A stretch of 48,767 bases of DNA from the NCBI GenBank assembly GCA_025355385.1, contig JANXZS010000053.1, positions 1-48,767 of the forward strand. Reading direction: 5' to 3'. Shown here in pieces: positions 35,665-44,889 of the stretch. This DNA is from Acidobacteriaceae bacterium (GTDB taxonomy: Bacteria > Acidobacteriota > Terriglobia > Terriglobales > Acidobacteriaceae). The translations under genes and the position numbers were made by a program. Under the pieces are notes generated by a model. It was not told the DNA's origin and did not search any database. It saw only the letters and a program-made list of their open reading frames with translations. Position 1 is the stretch's first letter; each line of letters opens with the position of its first letter.

Positions 35665-36581
35665 TTGTCGGGGCCCGGTGTGTCCAGATAGCGATTGACG
35701 ATGGGACCGTAGGCATCAATGCGGCGGTCGCGCAGAAATGGCCAGTTACGGCGTGTGTCTTCAAGCAACGCCAGATCGACTTCGCCGATCAAGATCTCCT
35801 CCCTGTCGAATGAGGCTTTGGCGATGATGCGGCCGAAGGGATCTGCAAGAAAAGAGCCGCCCCAGAATTCGAGGCCGGGGCCCTCGACCCGATCACCGCG
35901 AACGTCGCCGTGCTCCGTACCCACGCGATTCACGGCGGCAACATAGACGCCGTTCGCGATGGCGTGCGACCGCTGGATTGTTTGCCACGCGTCGTACTGT
36001 GCTGCTCCGAACTCCACTTTTTCGGCTGGATGCCAGCCGATGGCGGTGGGGTAGAAGATCAGATTCGCGCCCTGGAGAGCCGTGATGCGCGCGCCCTCGG
36101 GATACCACTGATCCCAGCAGACAAGCGTTCCTACTCTGCCGACGGCCGTGTCGAACGAGCGAAAGCCCAGATCACCTGGTGTGAAGTAGAACTTCTCGTA
36201 GTAAAGGGGGTCATCGGGTATATGCATCTTGCGGTAGAGCCCGGCGATGGATCCATCCGCATGCAAAACTGCGGCCGTATTGTGGTAGAGTCCCGCCGCG
36301 CGCCTCTCAAATAGGGAAGCGACGACCACCACTTTTTCCTCGCGGGCTACTGCACCCAGGCGTTCCGTGCTGGGACCGGGAATGGACTCGGCCAGATCGA
36401 AGAGAGCAATCTCCTCACGCTGGCAAAAATATTGCGCGCGGAAAAGCTCCGGCAAGCAAACAATGTTCGAACCTTCGCGAGCAGCCTCGCGAACGCGATC
36501 TGCTGCCTTGTCAAGATTTGCATCGGGGTCTGGGCCGCAACTCATCTGCACCAGGCCCACGCGGTACTTTAGATTATTCAT
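35661..36581 (-). CDS. aguB: N-carbamoylputrescine amidase
   Basis: AguB is a nitrilase-superfamily amidase that hydrolyses N-carbamoylputrescine to putrescine, CO2 and ammonia. The 306-residue protein has the catalytic triad Glu45 (CLPELF), Lys118 (YRKMHIPDD) and Cys155 (VCWDQWYPE), with family spacing. The context (coupled to aguA by an ATGA overlap and downstream of a pyruvoyl arginine decarboxylase) supports this over other carbon-nitrogen hydrolases. A terminator-like hairpin separates it from the decarboxylase gene. Confidence 0.93.
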   Translation of the reverse strand: MNNLKYRVGLVQMSCGPDPDANLDKAADRVREAAREGSNIVCLPELFRAQYFCQREEIALFDLAESIPGPSTERLGAVAREEKVVVVASLFERRAAGLYHNTAAVLHADGSIAGLYRKMHIPDDPLYYEKFYFTPGDLGFRSFDTAVGRVGTLVCWDQWYPEGARITALQGANLIFYPTAIGWHPAEKVEFGAAQYDAWQTIQRSHAIANGVYVAAVNRVGTEHGDVRGDRVEGPGLEFWGGSFLADPFGRIIAKASFDREEILIGEVDLALLEDTRRNWPFLRDRRIDAYGPIVNRYLDTPGPDK

Positions 36582-36613
36582 ACGTCTCGATCCCCAGCGC
36601 CTGGCCTACAGAC

Positions 36614-36643
36614 AAAAGGCGCAGGCCGCAGAAGGCCCGCGCC
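36614..36643 (-). terminator. terminator-like hairpin between pdaD and aguB
   Basis: Read on the minus strand, GGCGCGGGCC pairs with GGCCTGCGCC (one G-U) around a 6-base loop, followed by TTTT. It begins 20 bases after the pdaD stop and lies upstream of the aguB start. It looks like an intrinsic terminator or attenuator, so pdaD and the aguB-aguA-tadA genes are probably separately or partially coupled. Confidence 0.7.
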
Positions 36644-36662
36644 CGTGTCGTCGAGTTCGCTA

Positions 36663-37220
36663 CTACTCGAAAATCAGCACTGCGGCAGCCAGTACCGTCG
36701 TCCACAGACCATGCTTATCGCCAATAGCGGTTTGGGTCACGTTGGCGGTGCGCACGATCTTGTTTGAAATGCGATAAATTTCCTTCTTTTCGTCCCAGCT
36801 CTTATCGGGATCAAAATCCACGTCAAGCGTTGTCGCAAGCATCTCTGCAGCTAGTTCTTCGGCATAATCGCCCGCTTGCTCCTCCGCCTCCCCAAAGCTG
36901 TGGTGCTCGCTGAGGTAGCCGTAGGTGTCGTGATCCGTTGGAATGGCCACGCCGATGCTGGAAGCAACCAGACGATGCGGTTCGCGGGTGGAGTTCTCCG
37001 CCACGACAGCGAATACGACCTCGCCGGGACTGAGATACTTCAAACCCTCTTTGCGTGGAATGAGTTTGGCTTGTGGCGGAAAGATCGACGATACGCGAAC
37101 CAGATTCTGGGCAGCGATCCCTGCATCTCGGAGTGCCATTTCAAACGAGGTCAGACGTTCCTTGTGTCTCCCCACGCCCTTGGTGAAAAACAAACGCCTC
37201 GGGACCATGCTTTTGCCCAA
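36663..37220 (-). CDS. pdaD: pyruvoyl-dependent arginine decarboxylase
   Basis: This enzyme decarboxylates arginine to agmatine using a pyruvoyl group generated by self-cleavage of the proenzyme, unrelated to the PLP-dependent SpeA. The 185-residue protein has the family length. The cleavage site is the Ser-Ser pair in [10 protein letters not shown] (44-45). Other family segments are [32 protein letters not shown] and [10 protein letters not shown] choose the TTG at 37218-37220: AGGAGG lies 8 bases upstream, while the ATG at 37247 would put that ribosome site within the gene. It is followed by aguB and aguA, which complete the route to putrescine. Product location is cytoplasmic. Confidence 0.93.
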   Translation of the reverse strand: MGKSMVPRRLFFTKGVGRHKERLTSFEMALRDAGIAAQNLVRVSSIFPPQAKLIPRKEGLKYLSPGEVVFAVVAENSTREPHRLVASSIGVAIPTDHDTYGYLSEHHSFGEAEEQAGDYAEELAAEMLATTLDVDFDPDKSWDEKKEIYRISNKIVRTANVTQTAIGDKHGLWTTVLAAAVLIFE

Positions 37221-37551
37221 TTCAGAAACCTCCTCTAAGGAATGCATTCACCGCGCAAACTTGCTGCTCGCAGGAAGTAACCGATTGCGGATCCTGCGGA
37301 AAGTTTTACCGGCAAATTTACCGTGCACCTAATACGATAAATCCTTAGGGCTAGTGGTGCATAAAAAGCCAGTAAATTTTTGCTATTTGTGGGCAAGCAA
37401 AGCAATGCCACGCCTACCGCTATTGCCTATTCAATAATGCTGTGGTGCACGGCTCGCTGTGGCATGATTGCCACATCTTCCGAGTGGATGTTAGCCTTCT
37501 CTAGTCTTAGGTGCGCACTGCGCCCATCTTTCCTCGGAGAATGTCAAGTCC
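37221..37551. promoter_or_regulatory. intergenic region between divergent pdaD and icd
   Basis: No convincing gene is present. This 331-base region must hold both divergent promoters and the pdaD ribosome site (AGGAGG, 37229-37234 on the minus strand). It includes a 7-bp perfect inverted repeat TGTGGCA/TGCCACA with 4-base spacer (37458-37475), about 77 bases upstream of icd, which could be an operator or an RNA hairpin. Confidence 0.4.
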
Positions 37552-38955
37552 ATGAAAAAAAGTTACAACGGAGTGCCTCTGCCTGAAGGGGGAGAGGCGA
37601 TCCAGTATGTCGACGGGAAGTATCTTGTCCCGGATCATCCCATCATTCCATTTATCGAAGGCGACGGCACCGGTCGCGACATCTGGCGCGCGTCGCAGCG
37701 AGTGTTCGATGCCGCGGTTGAAAAGGCTTACGGCGGCAAGCGCGCAGTAAAGTGGTTTGAGATCTTCGCGGGCGAAAAAGCCTTCCGTGCTTTCAAGACC
37801 TGGCTGCCGGATGATTCCGTGGATGCTGCGCGCGATCTGCGGGTCTCGATCAAGGGTCCGCTGACAACACCGGTTGGCGGAGGTATCCGCTCCTTGAACG
37901 TGGCCTTGCGCCAGATACTGGATCTGTATACCTGCGTGCGCCCGGTTAAGTACTACGATGGCGTGCCATCTCCCGTAAAGCATCCTGACCGGCTGAACGT
38001 GGTAATCTTTCGCGAAAACACGGAAGACGTCTACGCCGGGATCGAGTTCCGCCAGGGCACACCCGAAGTTGCAAGATTGATCGATTTTTTGAACAACGAT
38101 CTCTTGAAGGGAACCAAAAAGCATATTCGTGAGGATTCGGGCGTCGGCATCAAACCAATTTCAATCTTCGGCACTAAGAGGCTCGTCCGCAACGCCATTC
38201 GTTATGCGCTGAAGAATGGCCTCAAGTCGGTCACGCTGGTGCATAAGGGCAACATCCAGAAGTTCACCGAGGGTGCCTTTCGCGAATGGGGTTATGAGGT
38301 CGCCGTCGACGAATTCCGGGGTTCTGTTGTGACCGAGCGTGAGAGCTGGATTCTGGGCAACGCGGAAGCATACTCCGGAATGACGGTGGAGCAGAACGCA
38401 AGTCTTATCGAGCCGGGTCTGGAGTTTGGCAACGAGGACTATCGCAAGGCGTTGTATGCCGAGGTCAAACACGTTCTGGACACCATTGGCACTACTCATG
38501 GCGGCGGCAAGTGGAAGCAGAAGCTGCTCATCAACGATCGCATCGCCGATTCCATATTCCAGCAGGTAATTATCAGACCCGAAGAATACAGCGTACTGGC
38601 GACTCCAAATCTCAACGGAGACTATATCTCCGACGCCTGTGCGGCACAGGTGGGGGGACTCGGTATTGCTCCCGGCGCGAATATTGGCGATGGCTACGCC
38701 GTGTTTGAAGCCACACACGGGACAGCCCCAAAGTATTCCGACAAGGATGTCATTAACCCCGGTTCGGTGATTCTCTCGGGCGTGATGCTCTTTGAGTTTC
38801 TCGGGTGGAACGAGGCCGCCAAGCTGATCGAGAGTTCGTTGGAGAAGACCATTCAACAAAAATTTGTTACCTATGATTTCGAGCGGCAGATGCAAGGCGC
38901 GACTAAGGCCAAGACCAGCGAGTTTGCCAGCCGCATGATCGAAAACATGCAGTAA
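37552..38955 (+). CDS. icd: isocitrate dehydrogenase, NADP-dependent
   Basis: Icd oxidatively decarboxylates isocitrate to 2-oxoglutarate in the TCA cycle. The 467-residue protein shows the substrate loop [21 protein letters not shown] with the Ser that in E. coli is phosphorylated by AceK, the [14 protein letters not shown] segment, and the C-terminal [24 protein letters not shown] with [14 protein letters not shown]. This is the bacterial homodimeric type I/II pattern. GGAGA precedes the ATG by about 12 bases. mdh follows 47 bases later on the same strand. Confidence 0.96.
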   Translation: MKKSYNGVPLPEGGEAIQYVDGKYLVPDHPIIPFIEGDGTGRDIWRASQRVFDAAVEKAYGGKRAVKWFEIFAGEKAFRAFKTWLPDDSVDAARDLRVSIKGPLTTPVGGGIRSLNVALRQILDLYTCVRPVKYYDGVPSPVKHPDRLNVVIFRENTEDVYAGIEFRQGTPEVARLIDFLNNDLLKGTKKHIREDSGVGIKPISIFGTKRLVRNAIRYALKNGLKSVTLVHKGNIQKFTEGAFREWGYEVAVDEFRGSVVTERESWILGNAEAYSGMTVEQNASLIEPGLEFGNEDYRKALYAEVKHVLDTIGTTHGGGKWKQKLLINDRIADSIFQQVIIRPEEYSVLATPNLNGDYISDACAAQVGGLGIAPGANIGDGYAVFEATHGTAPKYSDKDVINPGSVILSGVMLFEFLGWNEAAKLIESSLEKTIQQKFVTYDFERQMQGATKAKTSEFASRMIENMQ

Positions 38956-38993
38956 TCAATGGAACCCGGCCATGCCGGACAGTGGGCCTTTAA

Positions 38994-39929
<936 letters not shown>

Positions 39930-40072
39930 ATTTTTCTACAAGTAACCATCGAAAAATCGCGACGCCGATTGCGGACAGCGTAATTCACGCGAGCGCCTGA
40001 TTTTGCCTTCCCCATTGCTCAGGTTGCCAGCTCCAGTGAGCACGCCGTCTTAGTCACGCATGCACCGTCAGT

Positions 40073-40270
40073 TCACTTATGCTCGCCGCTATGCTCCGCG
40101 TTTGATCCTGGTTCAGGAAAGTCTGTGTCCTGTCCGTCCGGCGGCTTGCCGCTGCCACGGTGAACGTTCTGGCCCGCGAGTGAGTTCTTCTCTTCTGGGG
40201 CAGAGGGTCTGTCGTTCTCTACTGCACCCTTGCCTCCGTCGGCATCGGGGTGGTTTGGCGTATTTGTCAT
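40073..40270 (-). CDS. small disordered acidic protein, 65 aa, uncharacterised
   Basis: A minus-strand ORF lies 104 bases after cpoB. From the ATG at 40268-40270 it encodes 65 very hydrophilic residues rich in Asp, Glu, Gly, Pro, Asn and His, with no hydrophobic segment (e.g. PSAPEEKNSLAGQN, DTDFPEPGSNAEHSGE). It is probably disordered. A longer in-frame TTG start at 40369 would place it just 6 bases after cpoB. I recognise no domain. The opposite strand is an Arg/Cys-rich shadow and less protein-like. It could be the last gene of the tol-pal operon. Confidence 0.5.
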   Translation of the reverse strand: MTNTPNHPDADGGKGAVENDRPSAPEEKNSLAGQNVHRGSGKPPDGQDTDFPEPGSNAEHSGEHK

Positions 40271-40374
40271 GCGGATGAAGATGATGGAATCAACGCCCTG
40301 TGTTGTCTCTGGCCTTTGCAAAAGTGCAGGGGAGCTACTGAGTTGCTCTGACCGGGCATGCCTCGTCAACAGTT

Positions 40375-41283
40375 TTATTGTTCGCGCCCCGCTGTCGGCT
40401 TCGGTGCGATACGCACTCCCATTGCATTCAATTTGGTTCGCGCCTGCTGCGCTTCTGGTGTTTGCGGGTAACGCTGGATCAGGCTGCGCATCTCCCGCGT
40501 GCCTGCATCCTTCTGATTCAACGAGATTAGGGATTCAGCCTTACGCAGTTGCGCGGCCGGTGCCTTGGGGTTGCCAGGGAACTGCTCCAGGACCGCATCG
40601 TAGCCCTTGATCGCCGCTGGATACTTGCCTTGGCGGTAGGAGATCTCGGCGATGTAATACTGTGCATTTCCTGCCAGGTCTTCGCGCGGATAGTACTTGA
40701 TCACGTCGTCGAACTCGGAGGTCGCAAGGTCATACTTTGCCGAGTTATAGTCGCGCAGGCCGCTTTGGTAAAGCTGTTGCAAAGGGGGAGCAGGCGATGC
40801 AGCGGGTGCCGTTCCGGCCGGAGCTACGCCTTCGGCTGGGCCGTTACCGGGTGCTCCAGGAATTCCAGCCGAGCTGGTCCCTGAGTTCAAAGTGGACGTC
40901 TGCGCTTGCATATCCTGGAGCTGTTTGTCGACTCGGGCGATTCGAGACTTCAGTTCATCGATCGAATCGTTCAAAGCCTGCAGTTGGCCGGAAACGCCAT
41001 CCAGCTTCTGCGCCCCGCCCTCATTCTGGGTCTGGAGCTTGGTCTGAAGATCGGTAACCCTTACCGACATTTTGTTCACATTGTCCGCTGTCTGCTCCAC
41101 CAGATGCTGCAGCACACCCATACGCTCGTCGTTAGTCGTCTGCAGGTGCTGGATCGCTTCCTGGAGCTGCTGGACCTCGGTCTCTAGCTGAATCATCTCC
41201 TTGGAAACGGCATACGCATGAAAAGTGGGAAAAACAAGAGCAAGGGCGGCAATCGCGACGAAACTAAAAATCCTTGAGCGCAT
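40375..41283 (-). CDS. cpoB: Tol-Pal system protein CpoB (YbgF), TPR-containing
   Basis: CpoB is a periplasmic coordinator of peptidoglycan synthesis and outer-membrane constriction, working with Tol-Pal and PBP1B. The 302-residue protein has a signal peptide (MRSRIFSFVAIAALALV...AYA). An N-terminal trimeric coiled coil follows (about 28-120, many Leu/Gln/Glu heptads). A Pro/Ala-rich hinge (about 130-165) leads to C-terminal TPR repeats (about 170-290, e.g. LYQSGLRDYNSAKYDLATSE and NAQYYIAEISYRQGKYPAA). AGGTGA lies 7 bases before the ATG. It is the sixth gene of the Tol-Pal operon, after pal. Confidence 0.92.
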   Translation of the reverse strand: MRSRIFSFVAIAALALVFPTFHAYAVSKEMIQLETEVQQLQEAIQHLQTTNDERMGVLQHLVEQTADNVNKMSVRVTDLQTKLQTQNEGGAQKLDGVSGQLQALNDSIDELKSRIARVDKQLQDMQAQTSTLNSGTSSAGIPGAPGNGPAEGVAPAGTAPAASPAPPLQQLYQSGLRDYNSAKYDLATSEFDDVIKYYPREDLAGNAQYYIAEISYRQGKYPAAIKGYDAVLEQFPGNPKAPAAQLRKAESLISLNQKDAGTREMRSLIQRYPQTPEAQQARTKLNAMGVRIAPKPTAGREQ

Positions 41284-41316
41284 CTGGGGTTCACCTGGCG
41301 TGAATGTGAAGAGATT

Positions 41317-41345
41317 GCGGCAGCATCAGAGATCGATGCTGCCGC
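41317..41345 (-). other. hairpin in the pal-cpoB intergenic gap
   Basis: GCGGCAGCATC (41317-41327) and GATGCTGCCGC (41335-41345) form a perfect 11-bp stem around a 7-base loop. It lies just after the pal stop, without a U-run, so it looks like a processing, stability or attenuator element rather than a full terminator, consistent with cpoB being expressed from the same message. Confidence 0.65.
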
Positions 41346-41355
41346 TGAAGACAGG

Positions 41356-42096
41356 CTACTTATCGAGGGAGAACTGCCCGCGCCGATTCTGTTGCCAGCA
41401 GCTTTCGTCATGCCCTGCGCAGAACTGCTTCTCTTTGCCATAGCTGACCACGCGCAGCCGGTCCGGACTGACGCCGGCGGTTACGAGAGCCTGCTTGGCT
41501 GCATTGGCGCGATTCTCGCCGAGTGCCAGGTTGTATTCCGTCGAACCACGCTCGTCGCAATATCCACCGACCACCACCTTCACAGTGGAGTGGGCGTTCA
41601 GGAAGCTGGCATCCTTCGAAACAGTGGCTTGGGCATCGCCCCGCAGATCATAACTGTCGTAATCGAAGAAGACATCCTGAACGTTTTGATGGAAGGTGTT
41701 CTCATCTACGAGATCCGTGTTGGTGCTAACTACCGGTGCCGGCGTGTTGACCGTAACTCGCGCCGTCGCATCGGCCGAGCCAGCCGTACTGCGGGCCACG
41801 AGGTGGTAGTTGGTTGAAGCGGTGGGGTTCACGGTCTGTGTTCCCTCTGCGCTGACGGCGCCGATGCCCTCGATCGAGATATCGGTTGCATTGGTGGTGC
41901 GCCACGCCAGAACGACTTTGTCTCCAGCGGTCACCACAGTGGGAGTGGCCGTGATCTCAGCAGTTGGCTCCGGAGTTACGACTGGCGGTGGTGGCGGCGG
42001 TGGTGGTTCAGTCTTCTTCTTGCCGCAACCCACGGCCAATGCAAGCGAAGCAAGAAACACGAGCGACGCCAAATACTTCAATTGTTTTCCGATCAC
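41356..42096 (-). CDS. pal: peptidoglycan-associated lipoprotein Pal
   Basis: Pal is the outer-membrane lipoprotein that binds peptidoglycan and TolB. The 246-residue protein has a lipobox LAVGC with acylated Cys24. A long Pro-rich and immunoglobulin-like segment (about 30-135: PPPPPPPVVTPEPTA, then VTAGDKVVLAWRTTNATDI) is unusual compared with the short linker of E. coli Pal. The OmpA-like C-terminal domain (about 140-246) carries the peptidoglycan signature GYCDERGSTEYN and LGENRANAAKQALV. The start is GTG with AGGAGG 5 bases upstream. Within the Tol operon it lies between tolB and cpoB. Confidence 0.93.
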   Translation of the reverse strand: MIGKQLKYLASLVFLASLALAVGCGKKKTEPPPPPPPPVVTPEPTAEITATPTVVTAGDKVVLAWRTTNATDISIEGIGAVSAEGTQTVNPTASTNYHLVARSTAGSADATARVTVNTPAPVVSTNTDLVDENTFHQNVQDVFFDYDSYDLRGDAQATVSKDASFLNAHSTVKVVVGGYCDERGSTEYNLALGENRANAAKQALVTAGVSPDRLRVVSYGKEKQFCAGHDESCWQQNRRGQFSLDK

Positions 42097-42098
42097 GG

Positions 42099-42114
42099 TC
42101 TCCTCCTGAGGAGA
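42099..42114 (-). promoter_or_regulatory. inverted repeat overlapping the pal Shine-Dalgarno sequence
   Basis: TCTCCTC-CT-GAGGAGA is a 7-bp inverted repeat with a 2-base centre. In the mRNA the second arm contains the AGGAGG ribosome site for pal. A fold would hide it from ribosomes, though the tiny centre would force a few pairs to open. It could tune pal relative to tolB. Confidence 0.4.
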
Positions 42115-42220
42115 ATCTTGACGGTTAACCCATCAAGCTTGTCTAAATCACGTTAGTAAAAACTCACATACCACAGGACAAATCAGTTTACTTCTATCTC
42201 CCTGTCACTTCCAACTGCTC

Positions 42221-43585
42221 TTACTTCCAACTCCAATTTGGCATCGAATTATTTCCGCTTTGCGTCAGAGCACGTTGGTCGGTGCCATCTGCAAGCATGG
42301 TCCAGATCTCTGACTGAGCACCCTCAACGCGCTCAAAAACTATGTGCCGCCCATCGGGGGACCAGCTTGGGAAGTCATTGCGGCCAGCATCATGTGTTAG
42401 CTGCAGCCAACGCTTGCTGGCAACGTCCATGACATAGATATCCTGTCCACCCGGGGCGCCGGGGCCGTACTTGCGATCCCATGCGAACGAGAGGAATTGG
42501 CCATTGGGGGACCAGGACGGGGATGTGGCATAGCCTCCATCCGTCATGCGCTGAATGTCGCCGCCATCGGAGTCCATGATGTAAATCTGTGGCAGGCCGG
42601 TACGCCCGCTGCACCATGCGATCTGCGATCCCGTTTTAGGATTCCATACCGGGGATACATCCGGACCGCGAAAGTTTGTCAGCCGCCGCGCATTCAAGCC
42701 CCCAGCGTCGGCGACCCAGATCTCAGGATCGCCCGAGCGACTGGATGAGAACGCCAGCTTCGTCCCATCGCCAGACCACGCTGGAGAGAGGCTTGTTCCT
42801 CCAGCAGAGGGCCAACTGATGAGCCGGTTCAAGTCCATCGAGTACATGCGAATCGCCCACCCTGTCCTGCTCAGCGACGCGAATGCGATGCGCGAATTGT
42901 CAGGGGAAATGCGGGGTGAGAGGGAGATCTGTCCAAGGTGCGTAATAGCATGCTGCCCTTGGCCGTCGTAATCCATCGCCCAGATCTCTTTGGCTCCCGT
43001 CCGCGAGGAAACGAAGTAGAGCTTGGTCTCAGCGATTCCATTCAGACCGCCGCCCAGCCGGAGGATGATCTCATCTGCAAACCGGTGGGCGATCAGGCGG
43101 GCATTGTCCTGGGTGGCGGCTTCGTTGTACTGCTTGCCGAGCACCTGCGGCGACTGTTCATTCTTGGCGTCGAATAGCCATCCATAAACGACAATCCTGC
43201 CGCTTTGAACGGAGATCGCTCCAAACGCAACCATGGCGGCGTTGGCCGGGGCGTCGGACCACTGCTTCAAGCGGATCTCCTGCGGGGAGCCAGGAGCCAC
43301 GGTCGGAGCCATGCTCTTCGAGACCATATCGAAAATGCCGGCGCTGCTCAAATCTCTGTAAAGCGTGGTATCGAATGTATTCTTCAGGGCGGGAGTTTGG
43401 GGATCAGGGGAAGCAGGTTTGAAATCCGCTAGAGCCAGGCGGATACGTTCGACACCCAGATTGGTTCCTGTCTTCACCCAATCCTGTGCGGTGGCCGGGG
43501 GCGGACCCGCGAGCACCGTAAAGCACAGGAGCAGCAGGGAGGCACACGTCAGGTATCGAATCTTTGCGAGCGTCGTCATTTTCAT
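42221..43585 (-). CDS. tolB: Tol-Pal system beta-propeller protein TolB
   Basis: TolB is a periplasmic protein that links Pal to the TolA/TolQR motor. The 454-residue protein has a signal peptide (YLTCASLLLLCFTVLAGPPPATA), a TolB N-terminal alpha/beta domain (about 40-175) and a six-bladed PD40 propeller (about 190-440) with repeats such as LSPRISPDNSRIAF, SPAWSGDGTKLAF, SPVWNPKTGSQIAW and SWSPDGRHIVF. The length matches the family (~430). It follows the tolA-like gene after 31 bases and precedes pal after 124. Confidence 0.95.
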   Translation of the reverse strand: MKMTTLAKIRYLTCASLLLLCFTVLAGPPPATAQDWVKTGTNLGVERIRLALADFKPASPDPQTPALKNTFDTTLYRDLSSAGIFDMVSKSMAPTVAPGSPQEIRLKQWSDAPANAAMVAFGAISVQSGRIVVYGWLFDAKNEQSPQVLGKQYNEAATQDNARLIAHRFADEIILRLGGGLNGIAETKLYFVSSRTGAKEIWAMDYDGQGQHAITHLGQISLSPRISPDNSRIAFASLSRTGWAIRMYSMDLNRLISWPSAGGTSLSPAWSGDGTKLAFSSSRSGDPEIWVADAGGLNARRLTNFRGPDVSPVWNPKTGSQIAWCSGRTGLPQIYIMDSDGGDIQRMTDGGYATSPSWSPNGQFLSFAWDRKYGPGAPGGQDIYVMDVASKRWLQLTHDAGRNDFPSWSPDGRHIVFERVEGAQSEIWTMLADGTDQRALTQSGNNSMPNWSWK

Positions 43586-43616
43586 GAGCAGGACTAGGGG
43601 CAGAAACCTCTCCGTG

Positions 43617-44459
43617 TCAGTGATTCGGGTGCGTGTAAGTAAAAGTGTACGCCACTGTCAGGCTGTTTCCGGTGTATCCGGGGGGCAGGGGACCGAAGGT
43701 ATCAACACGCTGCACGGCGCGCAGGGCTGAGGTGTCAAGCGTCGCTGATCCGCTGGAAGTCGCGATGCGGACATTGCTCGGGCTGCCATCGCGCGACAGT
43801 ACGAATGTTACGAGGGCCTCCCTGCCCTCCTGCGTTTGCGGAGCAACTTCAGGGGTGTACCAGGAGTCACGAACTTTGCGCTGAATAATTGCCACATACC
43901 AGCCGAAGCGCGAACCAAAATCACCCGCGGCAGCTACCGGATTGCCGCTACCTCCGCTGCTTCCCGACGTGGAGCGGGCCATATGGGACGGCGTGGCCTC
44001 ACCATACTGCGCACGGTTGTCCTGCTTGGATGGCTGCTGCTTTCCGGGAGGAGTGGCCTTGGGCGGAGCCGGTATCTTTTCCGTGCTCTTCTGCGGAGCG
44101 GTCTTTATCTTCTCCTGCTTAGCGGAGATCGGAATGGCCTTCTCTTCAACCTTCTGCTCGGCTTTTGGCTGTGGAGGCGCAGGGGCAGGACTGGGCTTCT
44201 CGGTCGCGAGAACATTATCGGAGGGCGGATGATCCTGTGGCAGTGGCAACGCTGGAGCCGAACTGACGAGCGTAGCCGAGATTGCTCCACCAGCGTTGGC
44301 GTCGCCCCAGGTGTTGTGATGCATCAGACCGCTCAGAAAGGTAAACGCAGCGAGCGCCCCGGCAAGACCCAGATGCAGAATGGCAGAGCCGAGCACAGGA
44401 GCACGGAAGGCTTCTTTCCTGTCCAGTACATCTTCAAATTGTTCGGCCATTGCTGCCAT
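43617..44459 (-). CDS. tolA: TolA/TonB-like energy-transducing protein
   Basis: This 280-residue protein has a short cytoplasmic N terminus, one transmembrane segment (about 25-45), a Pro/Lys/Ala-rich periplasmic spacer (about 65-150, with many PPxA and KPxP-type units) and a C-terminal TonB/TolA-fold domain (about 180-280: YVAIIQRKVRDSWYTP, ALVTFVLSRDG, ALRAVQRVDTFGPLP, and AYTFTY). Sequence alone could be TonB, but its place between tolR and tolB indicates the TolA role. It starts 4 bases after the tolR stop. Confidence 0.88.
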   Translation of the reverse strand: MAAMAEQFEDVLDRKEAFRAPVLGSAILHLGLAGALAAFTFLSGLMHHNTWGDANAGGAISATLVSSAPALPLPQDHPPSDNVLATEKPSPAPAPPQPKAEQKVEEKAIPISAKQEKIKTAPQKSTEKIPAPPKATPPGKQQPSKQDNRAQYGEATPSHMARSTSGSSGGSGNPVAAAGDFGSRFGWYVAIIQRKVRDSWYTPEVAPQTQEGREALVTFVLSRDGSPSNVRIATSSGSATLDTSALRAVQRVDTFGPLPPGYTGNSLTVAYTFTYTHPNH

Positions 44460-44463
44460 CCCG

Positions 44464-44889
44464 CTACTTCGCGGCTCCGTTTTCGATCGGCTGGGTAACG
44501 ATGCTGATGTTCGTGATCCCGGCCTGCTTTACCGCGTCCATTACGGAAGCGAAGGCGCCGAACGGCACGCGTTCGTCAGCGCGCAGGTAGATGATCTTCT
44601 TGCTGGGGTCGCCTCGTGTGACGCGCAATCGTTGCGCAAGCTCATTGACATTGATGGGCTGATCCCCGAGGAAGACCCGCTGATCGCGATCGATGGTGAG
44701 CACCTGTCGCTGCTCGGTGATCTCTTTAACCGATTTGGTTTTGGGCACCGCGACATCGATGCCCGATTGCAGCACTGGTGCGGTGATCATGAAGATGATG
44801 AGCAATACCAGCACGACATCGACCAGCGGGGTGATGTTGATATCCGCCAGCGACGTCTGGGTTCGACCGCTATTACTTGTGAAGGCCAC
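44464..44889 (-). CDS. tolR: TolR / ExbD-family proton-motive motor subunit
   Basis: TolR couples the proton gradient to TolA movement with TolQ. The 141-residue protein has a short N terminus and one transmembrane helix (about 22-42) starting with the proton-path Asp in INITPLVDVVLVLLIIFMIT (Asp24). A periplasmic ExbD domain follows (e.g. VSVKEITEQRQVLTIDRDQRVF-like region). I choose GTG at 44889: GGGAGG lies 6 bases upstream and the tolQ stop is 16 bases further into it, so the two overlap and are coupled. An upstream in-frame start at 44907 is less likely. Confidence 0.9.
   Translation of the reverse strand: MAFTSNSGRTQTSLADINITPLVDVVLVLLIIFMITAPVLQSGIDVAVPKTKSVKEITEQRQVLTIDRDQRVFLGDQPINVNELAQRLRVTRGDPSKKIIYLRADERVPFGAFASVMDAVKQAGITNISIVTQPIENGAAK

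Noticed and set aside
38161-38895. 244-residue open frame opposite icd
   Set aside because: It is antisense to the well-supported icd and has no recognisable domain or ribosome site.
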